DNA of 64,000 bases, from the NCBI GenBank assembly GCA_020002185.1, contig CM034543.1, positions 28,359,185 to 28,423,184 of the forward strand. Reading direction: 5' to 3'. The notes under the pieces are model-generated. The model saw only the letters and a list, made by a program, of their open reading frames with translations. It did no database searches and was not told where the DNA came from. This document shows positions 40,401-55,400 of this stretch, piece after piece. Made by a program: the position numbers and the translations under genes. The DNA is from Paraescarpia echinospica. Lineage: Eukaryota > Annelida > Polychaeta > Sabellida > Siboglinidae. How positions within the stretch are numbered: position 1 is the stretch's first letter; every line of letters begins with the position of its first letter.

Positions 40401-43400
40401 AGGTCCTCGTAGTCATCACGTTGAAGCCCCGGAGCGAGACGGTTGAACTTGTCGAGGATGTCCAACAACGCGTGTAGCATCGGCATGCACGCACATGCAT
40501 GCATGACGGCAGGCACACGCTGCTGGAGCAGTACTAGACACATTGCAAGCTCTGGCAGCAGCACACCTACAGCACACAATACATGACACCTACAGCACAT
40601 GACACGTACATCACATCACACAGATCACATGCATGACAATTATAGCACATGACACACATGACATCTACATTACATCACACAGAACACACGCATGACACCT
40701 ACCACACATGACACCTACATCACATCACACAGATCACATGCATGACAATTATAGCACATGACACACATGACACCTACAATACATCACACAGAACACACGC
40801 ATGACACCTATAGCACATGACATGCAATCGACCCACATCACATGACACGCATGATACACATCACTATACAACACATACAGTATTGTGACTCACAACACAA
40901 GCTGACATACATTACATGCTCTGACTGCACACAACATACATGGCAGTACATAACAAAACAACAAAACAAGACACATTACAAGATCTGGACAGAACACAAC
41001 ACATATGACATATTCTGGACAGCAGGATCTGGTCTGTCTATATGTGACATTAGTAGTAGCAATAACAATTTGATTTAGACACCAACAAATCCAAGGATGC
41101 TGCCCCGTTCATGGGTGCTTACTGCCTACTGTTCTCACTGATGCACAGTTGGAATGTTAGAGTTCTACAATCAGGACCCAACACATGCAAAGGCCCGGCA
41201 CCCATATCGTTCTAGGTAACATGTGGAATGTTGACTATCAAACCATAGCCAGAGGGCAGGGTGTTTGATGGCTCTTCCTCTCAATGAAATGCTCCATTGC
41301 TAACTCACCCTTTAAGAATCCGTTGTTACATTTATGAGCCTTATCAATATACAAAAAAACCACCGAGGATACTATTTCCTTGACACACTGGCAAGTGTCC
41401 CTAGTGGCACGGCGCGATGTCAGCACGACGTAACTTTGAATGGCAAAAACAACTTCCAGGGCAAAAAGCGACATCGCAGTGTGGTACAAACTCTAAATGC
41501 GGTCCAGGTCTTACCTGAGACGTCCTTTGCGATGATCTGTGCAATGAGAGTGAAGTGTTTCTCGCTGCACGTCGCCAGGCTGGCAGCGATGGGCAGAACG
41601 TCCGCCACATGCGCACACAGCAACATCAGGTACTTCCTCAGTAGAGAGCTCGCTCCCAACAGTTCAGTCTCTGTAACAGACGCAATAACATTAGGTACTT
41701 CCTCAGTAGAGAGCGCGTTCCCAACAGTTCAGTCTCTGTAACAGATGCAGTAACATTAGGTATTTTTTCAGTAGAGAGCTCACCCCCCAACAGTTCAGTC
41801 TCCTTAACAGATTCAATAACATTAGGTACTTCCTCAGTAGAGAGTTCGTTCCCAACAGTTCAGTCTCTGTAACAGATGCAGTAACATTAGGTACTTCTTC
41901 AGTAGAGAGCTCGCCCCCAACAGTTCAGTCTCTGTAATAGACACAGTAACATCAGGTACTTCCTCAGTAGAGAGCTCGCTCCCAACAGTTCAGTCTCTGT
42001 AACAGATGCAGTAACATCAGGTACTTCCTCAGTAGAGAGCTCGCTCCCAACAGTTCAGTCTCTGTAATAGGCGCAGTAACATTAGGTACTTCCTCATTAG
42101 AAAGCTCGTTCCCAACAGTTCAGTCTCTGTAACAGATGCAGTAATAATAGGTACTTCTTCAGTAGAGAGTTCGCTCCTAACAGTTCAGTCTCTGTAACAG
42201 ATGCAGTAACATTAGGTACTTCCTCAGTAGAGAGCTCGCTCGCTCCCAATAGTTCAGTCTCTGTAATAGACACAGTAACATCAGGTACTTCCTCAGTAGA
42301 GAGTTCCCAACAGTTCAGTATCTGTAATAGACACAGTAACATCAGGTACTTCCTCAGTAGAGAGCTCGCTCCCAACAGTTAAGTCTTAGTAACAGATGCA
42401 GTAACATTAGGTACTTCCTCAGTAGAGAGCTCCCAACCGTTCAGTCTCTGTAATAAACACAATAACATTAGGTACATCGTCAGTAGAGAGCTCGCTCCCA
42501 ACAGTTCAGTCCCTGTAATAGACACAGTAACATTAGGTACTTCCTCAGTAGAGAGCTCGCTCCCTACATTTCAGTCTTTGTAATAAACACAGTAACATCA
42601 GGTACTTCCTCAGTAGAGAGCTCCCAACAGTTCAGTCTCTGTAATAAACACAGTAACATTAGGTACTTCCTCAGTAGAGAGCTCGCTCCCAACAGTTCAG
42701 TCTCTCCGTAATAGACACAGTAACATTAGGTATTTCCTCAGCAGAGTGCTCCCAACAGTTCAGTCTCTGTAATAAACACAGTAACATTAGGTACTTCCTC
42801 AGTAGAGAGCTCGCTCCCAACAGTTCAGTCTCTGTAATAGACACAGTAATATTAGGTATTTCCTCAGCAGAGAGCTCCCAACAGTTCAGTCTCTGTAAGA
42901 GACAGTAACATGAGTGACACAGATAGAGCCATGATTGTGCATTAAAAATTTGTTTACCTGGATGAGCGGAGATAAAGGCATGATTGTACACTATAAAGTT
43001 GTTTACCTGGATAAGCGGAGATAAAGGCATGATTGTACACTATAAAGTTGTTTACCTGGAAGTGCAGAGATAAAGGCATGATTGTACACTATAAAGTTGT
43101 TTACCTGGATGAGCGGAGATAAAGGCATGATTGTACACTATAAAGTTGTTTACCTGGATGAGCGGAGATAAAGGCATGATTGTACACTATAAAGTTGTTT
43201 ACCTGGATGAGCGGAGATAAAGGCATGATTGAACACTATAAAGGCATGATTGTTATAAAGTTGTTTACCTGGATGAGCGGAGATAAAGGCATGATTGAAC
43301 ACTATAAAGTTGTTTACCTGGATGAGCGGAGATAAAGGCATGATTGTATAAAGTTGTTTACCTGGATGAGCTAAAGGCATGAACACTATAAAGCTGTTTA

Positions 43401-46400
43401 CCTGGATGAGCGGAGATAAAGGCATGCGATTGTACACTATAAAGTTGTTTACCTGGATGAGCGGAGATAAGGGCATGATTGTACACTATAAAGTTGTTTA
43501 CCTGTATGAGCTGAGATAAAGGCATGATTGTACACTATAAAGTTGTTTACCTGGATGAGCGGAGATAAAGGCATGATTGTACACTATAAAGTTGTTTACC
43601 TGGATGAGCGGAGATAAAGGCATGATTGTACGCTATAAAGTTGTTTACCTGGATGAGCGGAGATAAAGGCATGATTGTACACTATAAAGTTGTTTACCTG
43701 GATGAGCGGAGATAAAGGCATGATTGTACACTATAAAGTTGTTTACCTGGATGAGCAGAGATAAAGGCATGATCGTACACTATAAAGCTGTTTACCTGGA
43801 TGAGCGGAGATAAAGGCATGATTGTATACTATAAAGTTGTTTACCTGGATGAGCGGAGATAAAGGCATGATTGTACACTATAAAGTTGTTTACCTGGATG
43901 AGCGGAGATAAAGGCATGATTGTATACTATAAAGTTGTTTACCTGGATGAGCGGAGATAAAGGCATGATTGTACACTATAAAGTTGTTTACCTGGATGAG
44001 CGGAGATAAAGGCATGATTGTACACTATAAAGTTGTTTACCTGGATGAGCGGAGATAAAGGCATGATTGTACACTATAAAGTTGTTTACTTGAGCGGAGA
44101 TAAAGGCATGATTGTACACTATAAAGACCTCCTCCCAGTCCAAATGTAATGTGTAGTTTACTTGTACATCGTTAGTGGAAAGCGGTTGTATGGCCCGATG
44201 CTTTCCCCAATTTTATAGATGAATGTGAGCATAGGGTTTGCACCGGATGTGTTCACGGGGTTTTATTGCAAGGGACCGCATGCTTCTTTCCACTTTCGAT
44301 TTAGGATCAACATATTGTATCTATCAGAGTGAAGTGCGGCGTATTGCCCCCACCTATGGGGTTATAGTTTTACCATTAGTATAGTCAGCAGCAGGTAGTC
44401 TGGTATTCAGTGTGGCAATTTGCAAAGGCACTTGTTAGTTAAATCAGTTGTACATGTTTTTCCCATTTGTTCTAGGAATATCGCTGCTGCTGCGTTATAT
44501 GTGGAAATGTGGGCTCTCTAGCAGCCTGATGTTCAGGAGACTAGCATGGGCTCAGTCACAGGCCTGGCATTGGGTTGTAGAGTCCACATTTCGTTCACTT
44601 AAACCGTCACAGTGTGCCAAAAAGGGCTTACACACTGGACCCCCCTAATAAACGTCATACATTTGGCCTTTTCATATCTACATTGGTCTCCGTGTTGTTT
44701 CTTGCATAAAGGCATGATTGTACACTATAAAGTTGCTTACCTGGATGAGCGGAGATAAAGCCATGATTGTACACTATAAAGTTGTTTACCTGGATGAGCG
44801 GAGATAAAGGCATGATTGTACACTATAAAGTTGTTTACCTGGATGAGCGGAGATAAAGGCATGATTGTACACTATAAAGTTGTTTACCTGGATGAGCGGA
44901 GATAAAGGCATGATTGTACACTATAAAGTTGTTTACTTGGATGAGCGGAGATAAAGGCATGATTGTATACTATAAAGTTGTTTACCTGGATGAGCGGAGA
45001 TAAAGGCATGATTGTACACTATAAAGTTGTTTACCTGGATGAGCGGAGATAAAGGCATGATTGTACACTATAAAGTTGTTTACCTGGATGAGCGGAGATA
45101 AAGGCATGATTGTACACTATAAAGTTGCTTACCTGGATGAGCGGAGATAAAGCCATGATTGTACACTATAAAGTTGTTTACCTGGATGAGCGGAGATAAA
45201 GGCATGATTGTACACTATAAAGTTGTTTACCTGGATGAGCGGAGATAAAGGTATCATTGTACACAATAAAGTTGTTTACCTGGATGAGCAGAGATAGAAC
45301 CAACGGAGTGGTTGAATCGCTCCCGTGTAGAAAATAACTTTGAGACAAGAAGTCGTTGGAATTGCAGCAGGAGATCCAGCGAAGTCATCGGCACATCACT
45401 GCCACATCCACCATTAGAAGCGCCACTGAGGGAAGTCACCGATTCTTCCAGCAGCTTTCCAGTTGGCTGCTTTGCGACATCCCGTAGACTTTGTATTGTT
45501 TGTGTAGACGCATTCCTGCAAACAAGACACCAATATTTAACATCCTAAAGACTTTGTATTGTTTGTGTAGATGCATTCCTGCAACCAAGACACCAATATT
45601 TAACATTCTACAGACTTTGTATTGTTTGTACAGAGGCTTCCTGCAACCAAGACACCAATAGTTAACATCCTACAGACTTTGTATTGTTTGTATAGAGGCA
45701 TTCCTGCAACTAAGACACCAATAGTTAACATTCTACAGGCTTTGTATTGTTTTTGTCGAGGCATTCCTGCAACCAAGACACAAATATTTAACATCCTACA
45801 GACTTTGTATTTTTGCATGGAGGCGTTCTTGCAACCAAGACACCAATACTGAAAATCCTGCAAAATTTGTATTGTTTCTGTGCTGACCACCACAGAATGA
45901 CTAGTAACCCAATATCCAAAACAACACACTGCAGAAACGTAACATATCTGAGCAGCTCTACATCTGGTACAACCGAGAGATCTACCTGAGTTGTACACCT
46001 GACACACCTGAGCCATACCTGAGATGTACACCTGAATTACCTGAGCCATACACGAGGAGCTGTACACGTGACACACCTGAGCCATACCTGAGGAGTTGTA
46101 CACCTGACACACCTGAACCGAGCCTGAGCTGTACACCTGACACACCTGAGACGTACCTGAGTAGCTGTATACCTGAGACATACCTGAGTAGTTATACACC
46201 TGACACACCTGATACATACCTGGGTAGCTGTACACCTGACACACCTGAGACATACCTGAGTAGCTGTACACCTGACACACCTGAGACATACCTGAGTAGC
46301 TGTACACCTGAGACATACCTGAGTAGCTGTACACCTGAGACATACCTGAGTAGCTGTACACCTGACACACCTGAGACGTACCTGAGTAGCTGTATACCTG

Positions 46401-49400
46401 AGACATACCTGAGTAGCTGTACACCTGACACACCTGATACATACCTGAGTAGCTGTACACCTGACACACCTGAGACATACCTGAGTAGCTGTACACCTGA
46501 GACATACCTGAGTAGCTGTACACCTGACACACCTAAGACATACCTGAGTAGCTGCACACCTGAGCATACCTGAGCCACAGGGATTAGCCAGAAACCAGTC
46601 TGCTCATCTTCATGAATGGCAGATGACTGGCCAAGAAAGGTAATTTCAACTGATAAGACAGGTAGAATTTAGAGGGAGCTAACTGGACACTAGATTACCT
46701 AATAGTTCCACATCTAGGGGCCGACATTAATTATTATCATTGGTACAGTTGGTAGTGAAACAAATCAAATGGATCAGAATTAATTAAATGAATGGCCCAA
46801 ATGACAGTAATTTGTCACTGAAAAAAACTAAGCTGCCCAGTAATGGCTGTGAATGATGTAAATGGCTTCCATGCAAGTTGTTTGCACGATAAAAGATAAC
46901 AATTTTATTAATTCAAGACTGGCAACAAATTATTTCTGGTACCTGAGGAGCTGCTGTATGAGCTGAAGCAGAGGGATGCTCATGCCGTCCTCTGTCTGTC
47001 CCATGTCTACCTCACTGCCGCACTCAACCGCCTCTAGTAGCGACTCCTGCGACTTGATGGCGCTACTGGTCTCGTCCAGTTGACTTGCCTCCGCCAGCTC
47101 AACCGACTCAGTCACCCGCTCCTGGGGACACAGACATGGTTGACACGGACATGCGGTGGACATGGACACGTGGCTGACATGGACACGCGGTTGACACGGA
47201 CACACAGTTGACATAGACACGGTTGACACGAACACGTGGTTGGTATGGTTGACACGAACAAACAGCTGACACGGTCACACAGTTGACATGGACACACGGT
47301 TGACATGGACACACGGTTGACATGGACACATGGTTGACATGAACACACAGTTGACACGGACACATGGTTGACATGAACACACAGTTGACACAGAAGACAC
47401 ATGATTGACATGCACACATGGTTGACACAGTTGACACACGGCTGACATGGACACATTTGTTTTAGGAGTAATCGTACATTTTCAAGTAATCGTAATTGAT
47501 TACATTTGTATTGTAATCACCCCACCTCTGCCACATGGTTAACATGAATACGACTGACAAGAAAACATGGTTGACACGAACACATGGTTGACATGAACAC
47601 TCTGCTGATACAGACACAGACATGACACACATGAATATATGGTTGACATGGAAAATTGGTTAACACGGACTGCTGACACAACACTTGACTGACCTTCGTG
47701 TCGTCCACCAGCTGCGTCTCTTTCCTGAACGCCGTGTCCAGCGCGGTCTCAAGGCCTCCTCCGGCCATCAAACTACTCACCAGCAGGTCAGTCATGAAGC
47801 GCTGACCAGCAGTGACCACTGCCACCTCCTTCACACCTGGCACATACACACAGACATAACCACGGTGTATGGCTGAATAACCACAGTAAACATTTGATAT
47901 CCAAGGTGTATGTTGAATAACCAAGGAGTATGTCAAATAACTAAGATGAATGTTGAATAACCAAGGTGTATGTCAAATAACTAAGGTGTATGCTGAATAA
48001 CCAAGATGTATGTTGAATAACCAATGTGTCCATTGGATAACCAAGGTGTATGCTGAATAATGAAAGTTGAATAACCGAGATGCATGTTTAATAACCAAGG
48101 TGTGCGTTATATAACGAAAGTGTGCAATTCATCCTTGTAAGCCAGGGCTGTTTGCCATGCAAAACTAGCCCTGACAGATCTCCTACGCGAAGTGCGGAAG
48201 TTAGTCGAGTCAAACTAGTAATTGACTTCGTTAGTCGCGACTGCATCACCCGAGAGAACAGCGCAAATACCCGCCCCAATTGGAAGACGGATAAACGACT
48301 TCTGGGAATCCCAATATATAATGACCCGTTCGCCCATTAGCACAAGCAGCTGAGCGGTAGTTTGTATTCGAATAATTGCTTCTACTTCCTAAACATTGCA
48401 TGTAATATGAGCCAAGGTTGGTTGAAATAAGTTTTATTATGACCACCTGACCTGCCACCAACCACTGATCTAGTGAGTGATTTCATAGGCCGAGCTTAAA
48501 TTCAGAGTTTCGCAAAGTGATCAGCTAGGAGGTACTGCTGGCTGGCACTGACGCTACCAGCAGCAGCAACCCCTGGCGCATGAAGATGGTGCAATTTGTA
48601 ACTAAGATATACATATAGACTTATTTTTATTTAATGCATTAAGCTTTTTAATTATTCCTATGGTGGCGGGATGGGAGAACATGGCCTACTATCCCGCAGT
48701 AGGAACCAACAGGGACCAGCTGTTACCTTCAATAGGTAGTAGGGACCAGTCATTACCTGCAGTGGGCAGTAGGAACCAGTCATTACCTGCAGTGGGCAGT
48801 AGGAACCAGTCATTACCTGCAGTAGGCAGTAGGGACAAGCTATTACTTGAATTGGGCAGTAGGGATCAGCTATTACTCACAATGGACAGTAGGACCAGCT
48901 AATACTTGCAGTTAGCAGTAGGATCAGCTATTACCTGCAGTGGAAAGTAGGGACCAGCTATTACTTGAAGTGGGCAGTAGGGATCAGCTATTACTAGCAA
49001 TGGGCAGTAGGGATCAGCTATTACCTGCAGTTGGCAGTAGGGATCAGCTATTACCTACAGTTGGCAGTAGGGATCAGCTATTACCTGCAGCATACTGTAG
49101 AATCAGCTATTACTTGCAGTGGGCGGTAGGGACAAGCTATTACCTATAATGTGCAGTAGGGATCAGCTGTCACGTGTGTATATGGATGTAGGGATAAGCT
49201 ATTACTTGCAATTGGTTGTAGGGATCAGCTATTACTTGCAGTTCGTTGTAAGGATCAGCTATTACTTACAGTTAGCAGTTGGGGTCAGATGTTACTTGCA
49301 GAGGGCAATAGGGATTAGCTATTACCTGCAGTTGGCAGTAGAGATGACAAAGCTCGAGCTCGTTCCTCCGCCGTGGGGAGCAGAAGGGACCAGCCATTGT

Positions 49401-52400
49401 GGAGGACGGCCTGCGCCGCATGCTGTACTGTGGAGATTACCCCCGCGTTACTAGCGAAGGAGACAACGATGGTCTTGAGCCGCGACACAAGGGCGCCACC
49501 GCTGATGAGGCCAAGATGCATCGGGGGAACATTTTGCGAGATCGCAGCACACAACTGAAACACACAGAGACAAGTATAAATATAATATGTGGAGCGCGGT
49601 GTGGCACAGTGTATAGAGCATCGAATTCTTAATCGAAACACCCCAGGATTGAATCCCCCAGTTGTGAGTTTCCGGATGTTTCCGTAAGTCCAGTGAGTTT
49701 TTGCAAATTCTTGTAGTTATATTATGCTTATTGGTTAGAAGTAGCATCGTGATGTTAGTGTCCACAGCACTCTTCATGTCTGATTGTACTGAATTACGTA
49801 AATCTATGATTTAAACATCTGTGTGGGCCTCAGATCCATTTTTCAGTCAGGCCTAGTACAACCAATCACTCTATCAATTCCACAATGTTATGAGTTACCA
49901 TCTAGATATAAATTGAGTTTTATGCATTATGAAATATTTTAGAATACAACTATTCATCATAATGTTTATTTGTGACATTCTTTATAACATTATCTTAGTA
50001 TTCTTTTGTGACGCATTGTTGCCATATACGTATACAAAAGAAAGTTCTTAAATAACGCAATATCCAGTCTTTAGGACTACCCATGGCACTTTAATACACT
50101 TTACTCCCTGGCAGACTTGTTCAATCGAACACCATCTCAACTTCTTTGGAACAGCATTCAGCCATGCTACAATTAATACGCAAAGATTATTGCACAAAAT
50201 GGCAGACATTTTATTTATTACCATGGAAATGGGGGAATGGGGAAAAAAGGATCAATATGTTTTACTCTGTAAGACCCATTCTAAACATTTCATTGAAAAA
50301 TTGCACTATCTGCATACATTTTAGAAAAATCTCTCTACCTGCATGTCTGGCCTTTGACCTACCTGTAAATTGAGCAGGTTGAGGGCTGCGACGGCCATAC
50401 ACTCCTTCTCCTGGGGTGGGGGCCAGTCGCTCCCCCCATCCAACCCCCCGATCACTTCCCCCAGTAACTCCTCCAGTTCCTCTAGGGTCGTCTTCACCAG
50501 GTCAACCACGAATGGCACCCGACTGCCCACTGACCACTGCCCATTCCATGACCACACCAGCGTCTGGAGGTCAGAGGCCAAATGTCAGGTTAATAATAAT
50601 TACATTTCTTAATACAAAACTTTTTAGGTAAGTTATCACCAATCAAAGCACTTCACATAATAAAATTACGTGAAGACTAAATGCTAAAATATCCAATTAA
50701 TTAAGATAAAATATTGATACACCAATGAACAGATGTATGGAATAGCCCCATTCAGTCTGTGGTTAAGATTGCCTCAGTGCAGTCTTCTGAAAGGAAATCA
50801 GATTATAAGTTGTGGAAAAATCACCCAATTAAATTAGCCCAATTAAATTATACTATACAGTAAGACTATTTTATGTAAGACTAGAACAATGCGTTGTCTT
50901 TTTCCAAAGTTTATGACCCAAGGTGCCTCAAGGGGGTGCAACTGGAGGTTTTGTGGGAGCCTCAACGGGGTGTAACTGGAGGATTTGTGGGAGCCTCAAG
51001 GGGATGTAACTGGAGGTTTTGTGAGAGCCTCAAGGGGGTGTAACTGGAGGTTTTGTGGGAGCCTCAAGGAGTGTAACTGGAGGTTTTGTGGGAGCCTCAA
51101 GGGGGTGTAACTGGAGGTTTTGTGAGAGCCTCAAGGGGGTGTAACTGGAGATTTTGTGGGAGCCTCAAGGGGGTGTAACTGGAGGTTTTGTGGGAGCCTC
51201 AAGTAGTGTAACTGGAGGTTTTGTGGGAGCCTCAAGGGGGTGTAACTGGAGGTTTTGTGAGAGCCTCAACGGGGTGTAACTGGAGGTTTTGTGGGAGCCT
51301 CAAGGGGGTGTAACTGGAGGTTTTGTGAGCCTCAAGGGGTGTAACTGGAGGTTTTGTGGGAGCTTCAACGGGGTGTAACCAGAGGTTTTGTGGGAGCCTC
51401 AAGGGGGTGTAACTGGAGGTTTTGTGGGAGCTTCAACGGGGTGTAACCAGAGGTTTTGTGGGAGCCTCAAGGGGGTGTAACTGAAGGTTTTGTGGGAGCC
51501 TCAAGGGGGTGTAACTGGAGGTTTTGTGGGAGCCTCAAGGGGGTGTAACCAGAGGTTTTGTGGGAGCCTCAAGGGGGTGTAACTGGAGGTTTTGTGGGAG
51601 CCTCAAGCCCTCAAGGGGGTGTAACTGGAGGTTTTGTGGGAGCCTCAACGGGGTGTAACTGGAGGTTTTGTGGGAGCCTCAAGGGGGTGTAACTGGAGGT
51701 TTTGTGGGAGCCTCAACGGGGTGTAACCAGAGGTTTTGTGGGAGCCTCAAGGGGGTGTAACTGGAGGTTTTGTGGGAGCCTCAAGGGAGTGTAACTGGAG
51801 ATTTTGTGGGAGCCTCAAGGGGGTGTAACTGGAGGTTTTGTGGGAGCCTCAAGGGGGTGTAACCAGAGGTTTTGTGGGAGCCTCAAGGGGGTGTAACTGG
51901 AGGTTTTGTGAGAGCCTCAAGGGGTGTAACTGGAGGTTTTGTGGGAGCCTCAACGGGGTGTAACCAGAGGTTTTGTGGGAGCCTCAAGGGGGTGTAACTG
52001 AAGGTTTTGTGGGAGCCTCAAGGGGGTGTAACTGGAGATTTTGTGGGAGCCTCAAGGGGTGTAACTGGAGGTTTTGTGGGTGCCTCAACGGGGTGTAACT
52101 GGAGGTTTTGTGGGAGCCTCAAGGGGGTGTAACTGGAAATTTTGTGGCAGCCTCAAGGGGTGGTAATTGGAGCTTTTGAGAGCCTCAAGGGGGGGTGTGA
52201 TTGTGTGGGATGCTTTTGGAAGTTTTTTGAGAGCAGCAAAAATCAACGATGCGATGAGCGTGCCTACCTGAGAAGGTCCACAGGCTGCACCTATGACAGT
52301 ACGTCCCTCTGGCATTGCCATGAGGGTTGGCTCGGGCTTGCTGCTGATCACCCCACCCCCCTGCTGGCCATGCTCGTTGCGTCCCCAGCTGTACACTTCA

Positions 52401-55400
52401 CCCTCCTCTGTGAGGACGACACAGTGGGTGAGCCCCACCGCGACCTCTGTCACCTTCTTGTGAGCGAGGACCTCCACCTGCTTAGGGTGACGCACGTGGT
52501 CCTCCCGGCTGAAGCCCAGGCGATGGTTGTCACCCTTACCCCTGGGGGAAACACACTTGTGTTAGGGTGTATTTGAAGGGTTTCAGGGTAAAATGCAATA
52601 AACCATTTTTTTTTAATTTCACTCAAACAAGGATGAAACTATTGTTTAAACATGTGTCGAGTTAGCATACTATCTAATTTATACAAAAATGCGATAAACC
52701 CCCATGAAACGACGTGTACAAAAGAGCGTTTGTTTTCAAAACGCGAAAAACGTCATCCATCTTTTTTATCAAAACGCAATATATCCATTTTCAGCCAATC
52801 AACACCGCCCTGCTGCACGTGCAGCTACCTGGATTGACGGCATGCGCTGTATGAATATACTGTGTTCCGATAACAAAATTATTTAATATCACATTTTGCG
52901 TTACAAATCAGCAACAAATATTTTTGACTTTGGTACCATTCTCTATGCTGTCGGACTCTTAATATACACCAACTTCATTTACAAGTTTTTATTTAAATTT
53001 TGAGGATGTAACACAAAAGTTCCTTTTTCTCAAAACCAAGAAAATGGACATGTCGCATTTTGCCCTAAACCCTTCACTTGTATCAGTATAGCAGACCTGC
53101 CTACCCCAAAAACTTCCTGTCAGTAATCCATCTTCCCATTTACACTGATTTTCAGGAATATAGGCTTCCTGTCAGTAATAGTTCAGAACCGTGTCAGATA
53201 GTCACCGGGGGTGGGGGGGGTAGGGACGGCAAAACCATTACGTTACGCTAGTCAATAAGTCATCGACATCGTTTAGACTCTAGTCTACTCAACTCTAGTA
53301 TAAAAGCCTATCCCTGTATTATAGGCTGTAAATGATAGACGGGGGGGGTAGGGATGGCAAAACCATTACGTTACGCTAGTCATCGACATCGTCTAGACTC
53401 TAGTGACTGTATGATAGGCTGTAAATGAGACTAAACTCAATAAATACACTAACTTAGTCTTAGTACAGTCAGTTGACCTAATATTACAAGTACAACACTC
53501 ACTAAATTTTTGCATTACACGTTTCTTTTTGGTTGGCGGTGGCGTCGTTTTGCTGTCAGCCATCATTTCGTGCCGCGTGACTTTGTTTTGTTTGATCACG
53601 GAAATGCGAATTTGTCATTACGCTGTTTCCTATTGGTTAGATTACGACCAGACTCAGCGAATGAAAAACCATGTCACAACATGCTGCATACATATGCTGC
53701 CACCTGTTGAATATAGTGGAAGCTAAACTGGAGGAACACGGAAGTGATTGGCGAACATGGTGACAGTCCGTAATATTTTCATCCCTCGCCGTAATACCGT
53801 AATTTGAGGTGACATTCCGGATTGATTCCGGACAATCCGGAATGGTAGGCAGGTCTGGTATAGGCAAGGAGTCAGCTCAACATAATAATTCTTAGTTTTG
53901 CATCACTTGCTTCATCTAACAAAATACTGTTACTAGGGTTGTAATGATAGTTTCCTCACAATGTGATATGTATCGCAATACATGAGTCGCGATGACATGT
54001 ATCACGATAATTTCTAATGATGAGTTGGTGGGTTGAATAGACAGGGCGATTGTAGAAAGGAAAATGCACTGTCGTATTTGTTTAAATACGGTGCATCTGG
54101 AAGTGTGTTTGAACTGTTATCTTGAAGTTAGATGAAATAAATAAAAACTATATTTTAGCATACATGTAATAGCTTTTATTGTAAAATTTAAAACTGTTTT
54201 TATAAATGTAAATTTTAAATAGCTTGGCAATACACTGATGTGCTGTGTTGCATAATGATATGTTGTATTGGCGGCTGTGTATTGCAATATAACGATACAT
54301 CGATTAATCGTCACAACCCTAGTTATTACTATCTCGGAAGTACTTATATCTGTTGCAAAGTACTCATTTATGTACCTCACAGTCTGAGGAAGATACGAGA
54401 CTCACCAGGTGTAGAGGGCGCCGGTCTTAGTGAGAGCGAGGCTGAACTGTGACCCCGCAAACACCCGGGTCACCTCCTTGCCCTGAAGCTTCTCTATCAC
54501 TTTTGGGGTCTTGCAGCCATCAGAACCGCCCCGACCCAACTTGCCGTAGTCCCCGTCACCCCAGGAGTACACAGCTCCTGGAACAAGCACCGCATGAAAT
54601 ATAACCATTAGGGATCATTCATAGGCAAAAACAATCTAGGTGATGATTATTATCCCCCAGCCCCTGCCCTCAGGGAAGTGTCTCAGCTCAGTGTATGCCA
54701 AAACAGAGTGATACAAAAGGACGTTCTTACATAATGCCATTTCTCTGGACAGCGGTCAGTGATTCCTTGGATACTTGTGATACCAGCCAGTTGCAGTCTC
54801 ACTACGTGTATGCATGCATTCCTGCTTGTTGTGACACCAGACAGTAGTTGCAGTCTCACCATGTGTATGCATGCATTCCTGCTTATTGTGAGACCAGCCA
54901 GTAGTTGCAGTCTCACCATGTGTATGCATGCATTCCTGCTTGTTGTGACACCAGCCAGTAGTTGCAGTCTCACCATGTGTATGCATGCATTCCTGCTTGT
55001 TGTGACACCAGCCAGTAGTTGCAGTCTCACTATGTGTATGCATGCATTCCTGCTTAGTTGCACCACAGTGTTGCAGTCTCACTCCTGCTTGTTGTGAGAC
55101 CAGCCAGTAGTTGCAGTCTCACTATGTGTATGCATGCATTCCTGCTTGTTGTGACACCAGCCAGTAGTTGCAGTCTCAGTGTGTATGCATTGCATTCTGC
55201 TTGTGTGCCAGCCAGTCTTTGATCTGCACCAGCCAGCATTCCACTGTGTATGCATGCATGCAGCCACTAGCTGCTCCACCAGCCAGTAGTTGCAGTCTCA
55301 CTACGTGTATGCATGCATTCCTGCTTGTTGTGACACCAGCCAGTAGTTGCAGTCTCACTACGTGTATGCATGCATTCCTGCTTGTTGTGACACCAGCCAG

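Noticed and set aside
50920..52190. 34-bp array as a splice-junction array of w4 or w5
   Set aside because: Only an eight-base ACCTCCAG match to the w5 acceptor was seen, and the array is nearer to w4, so chance is a sufficient explanation.
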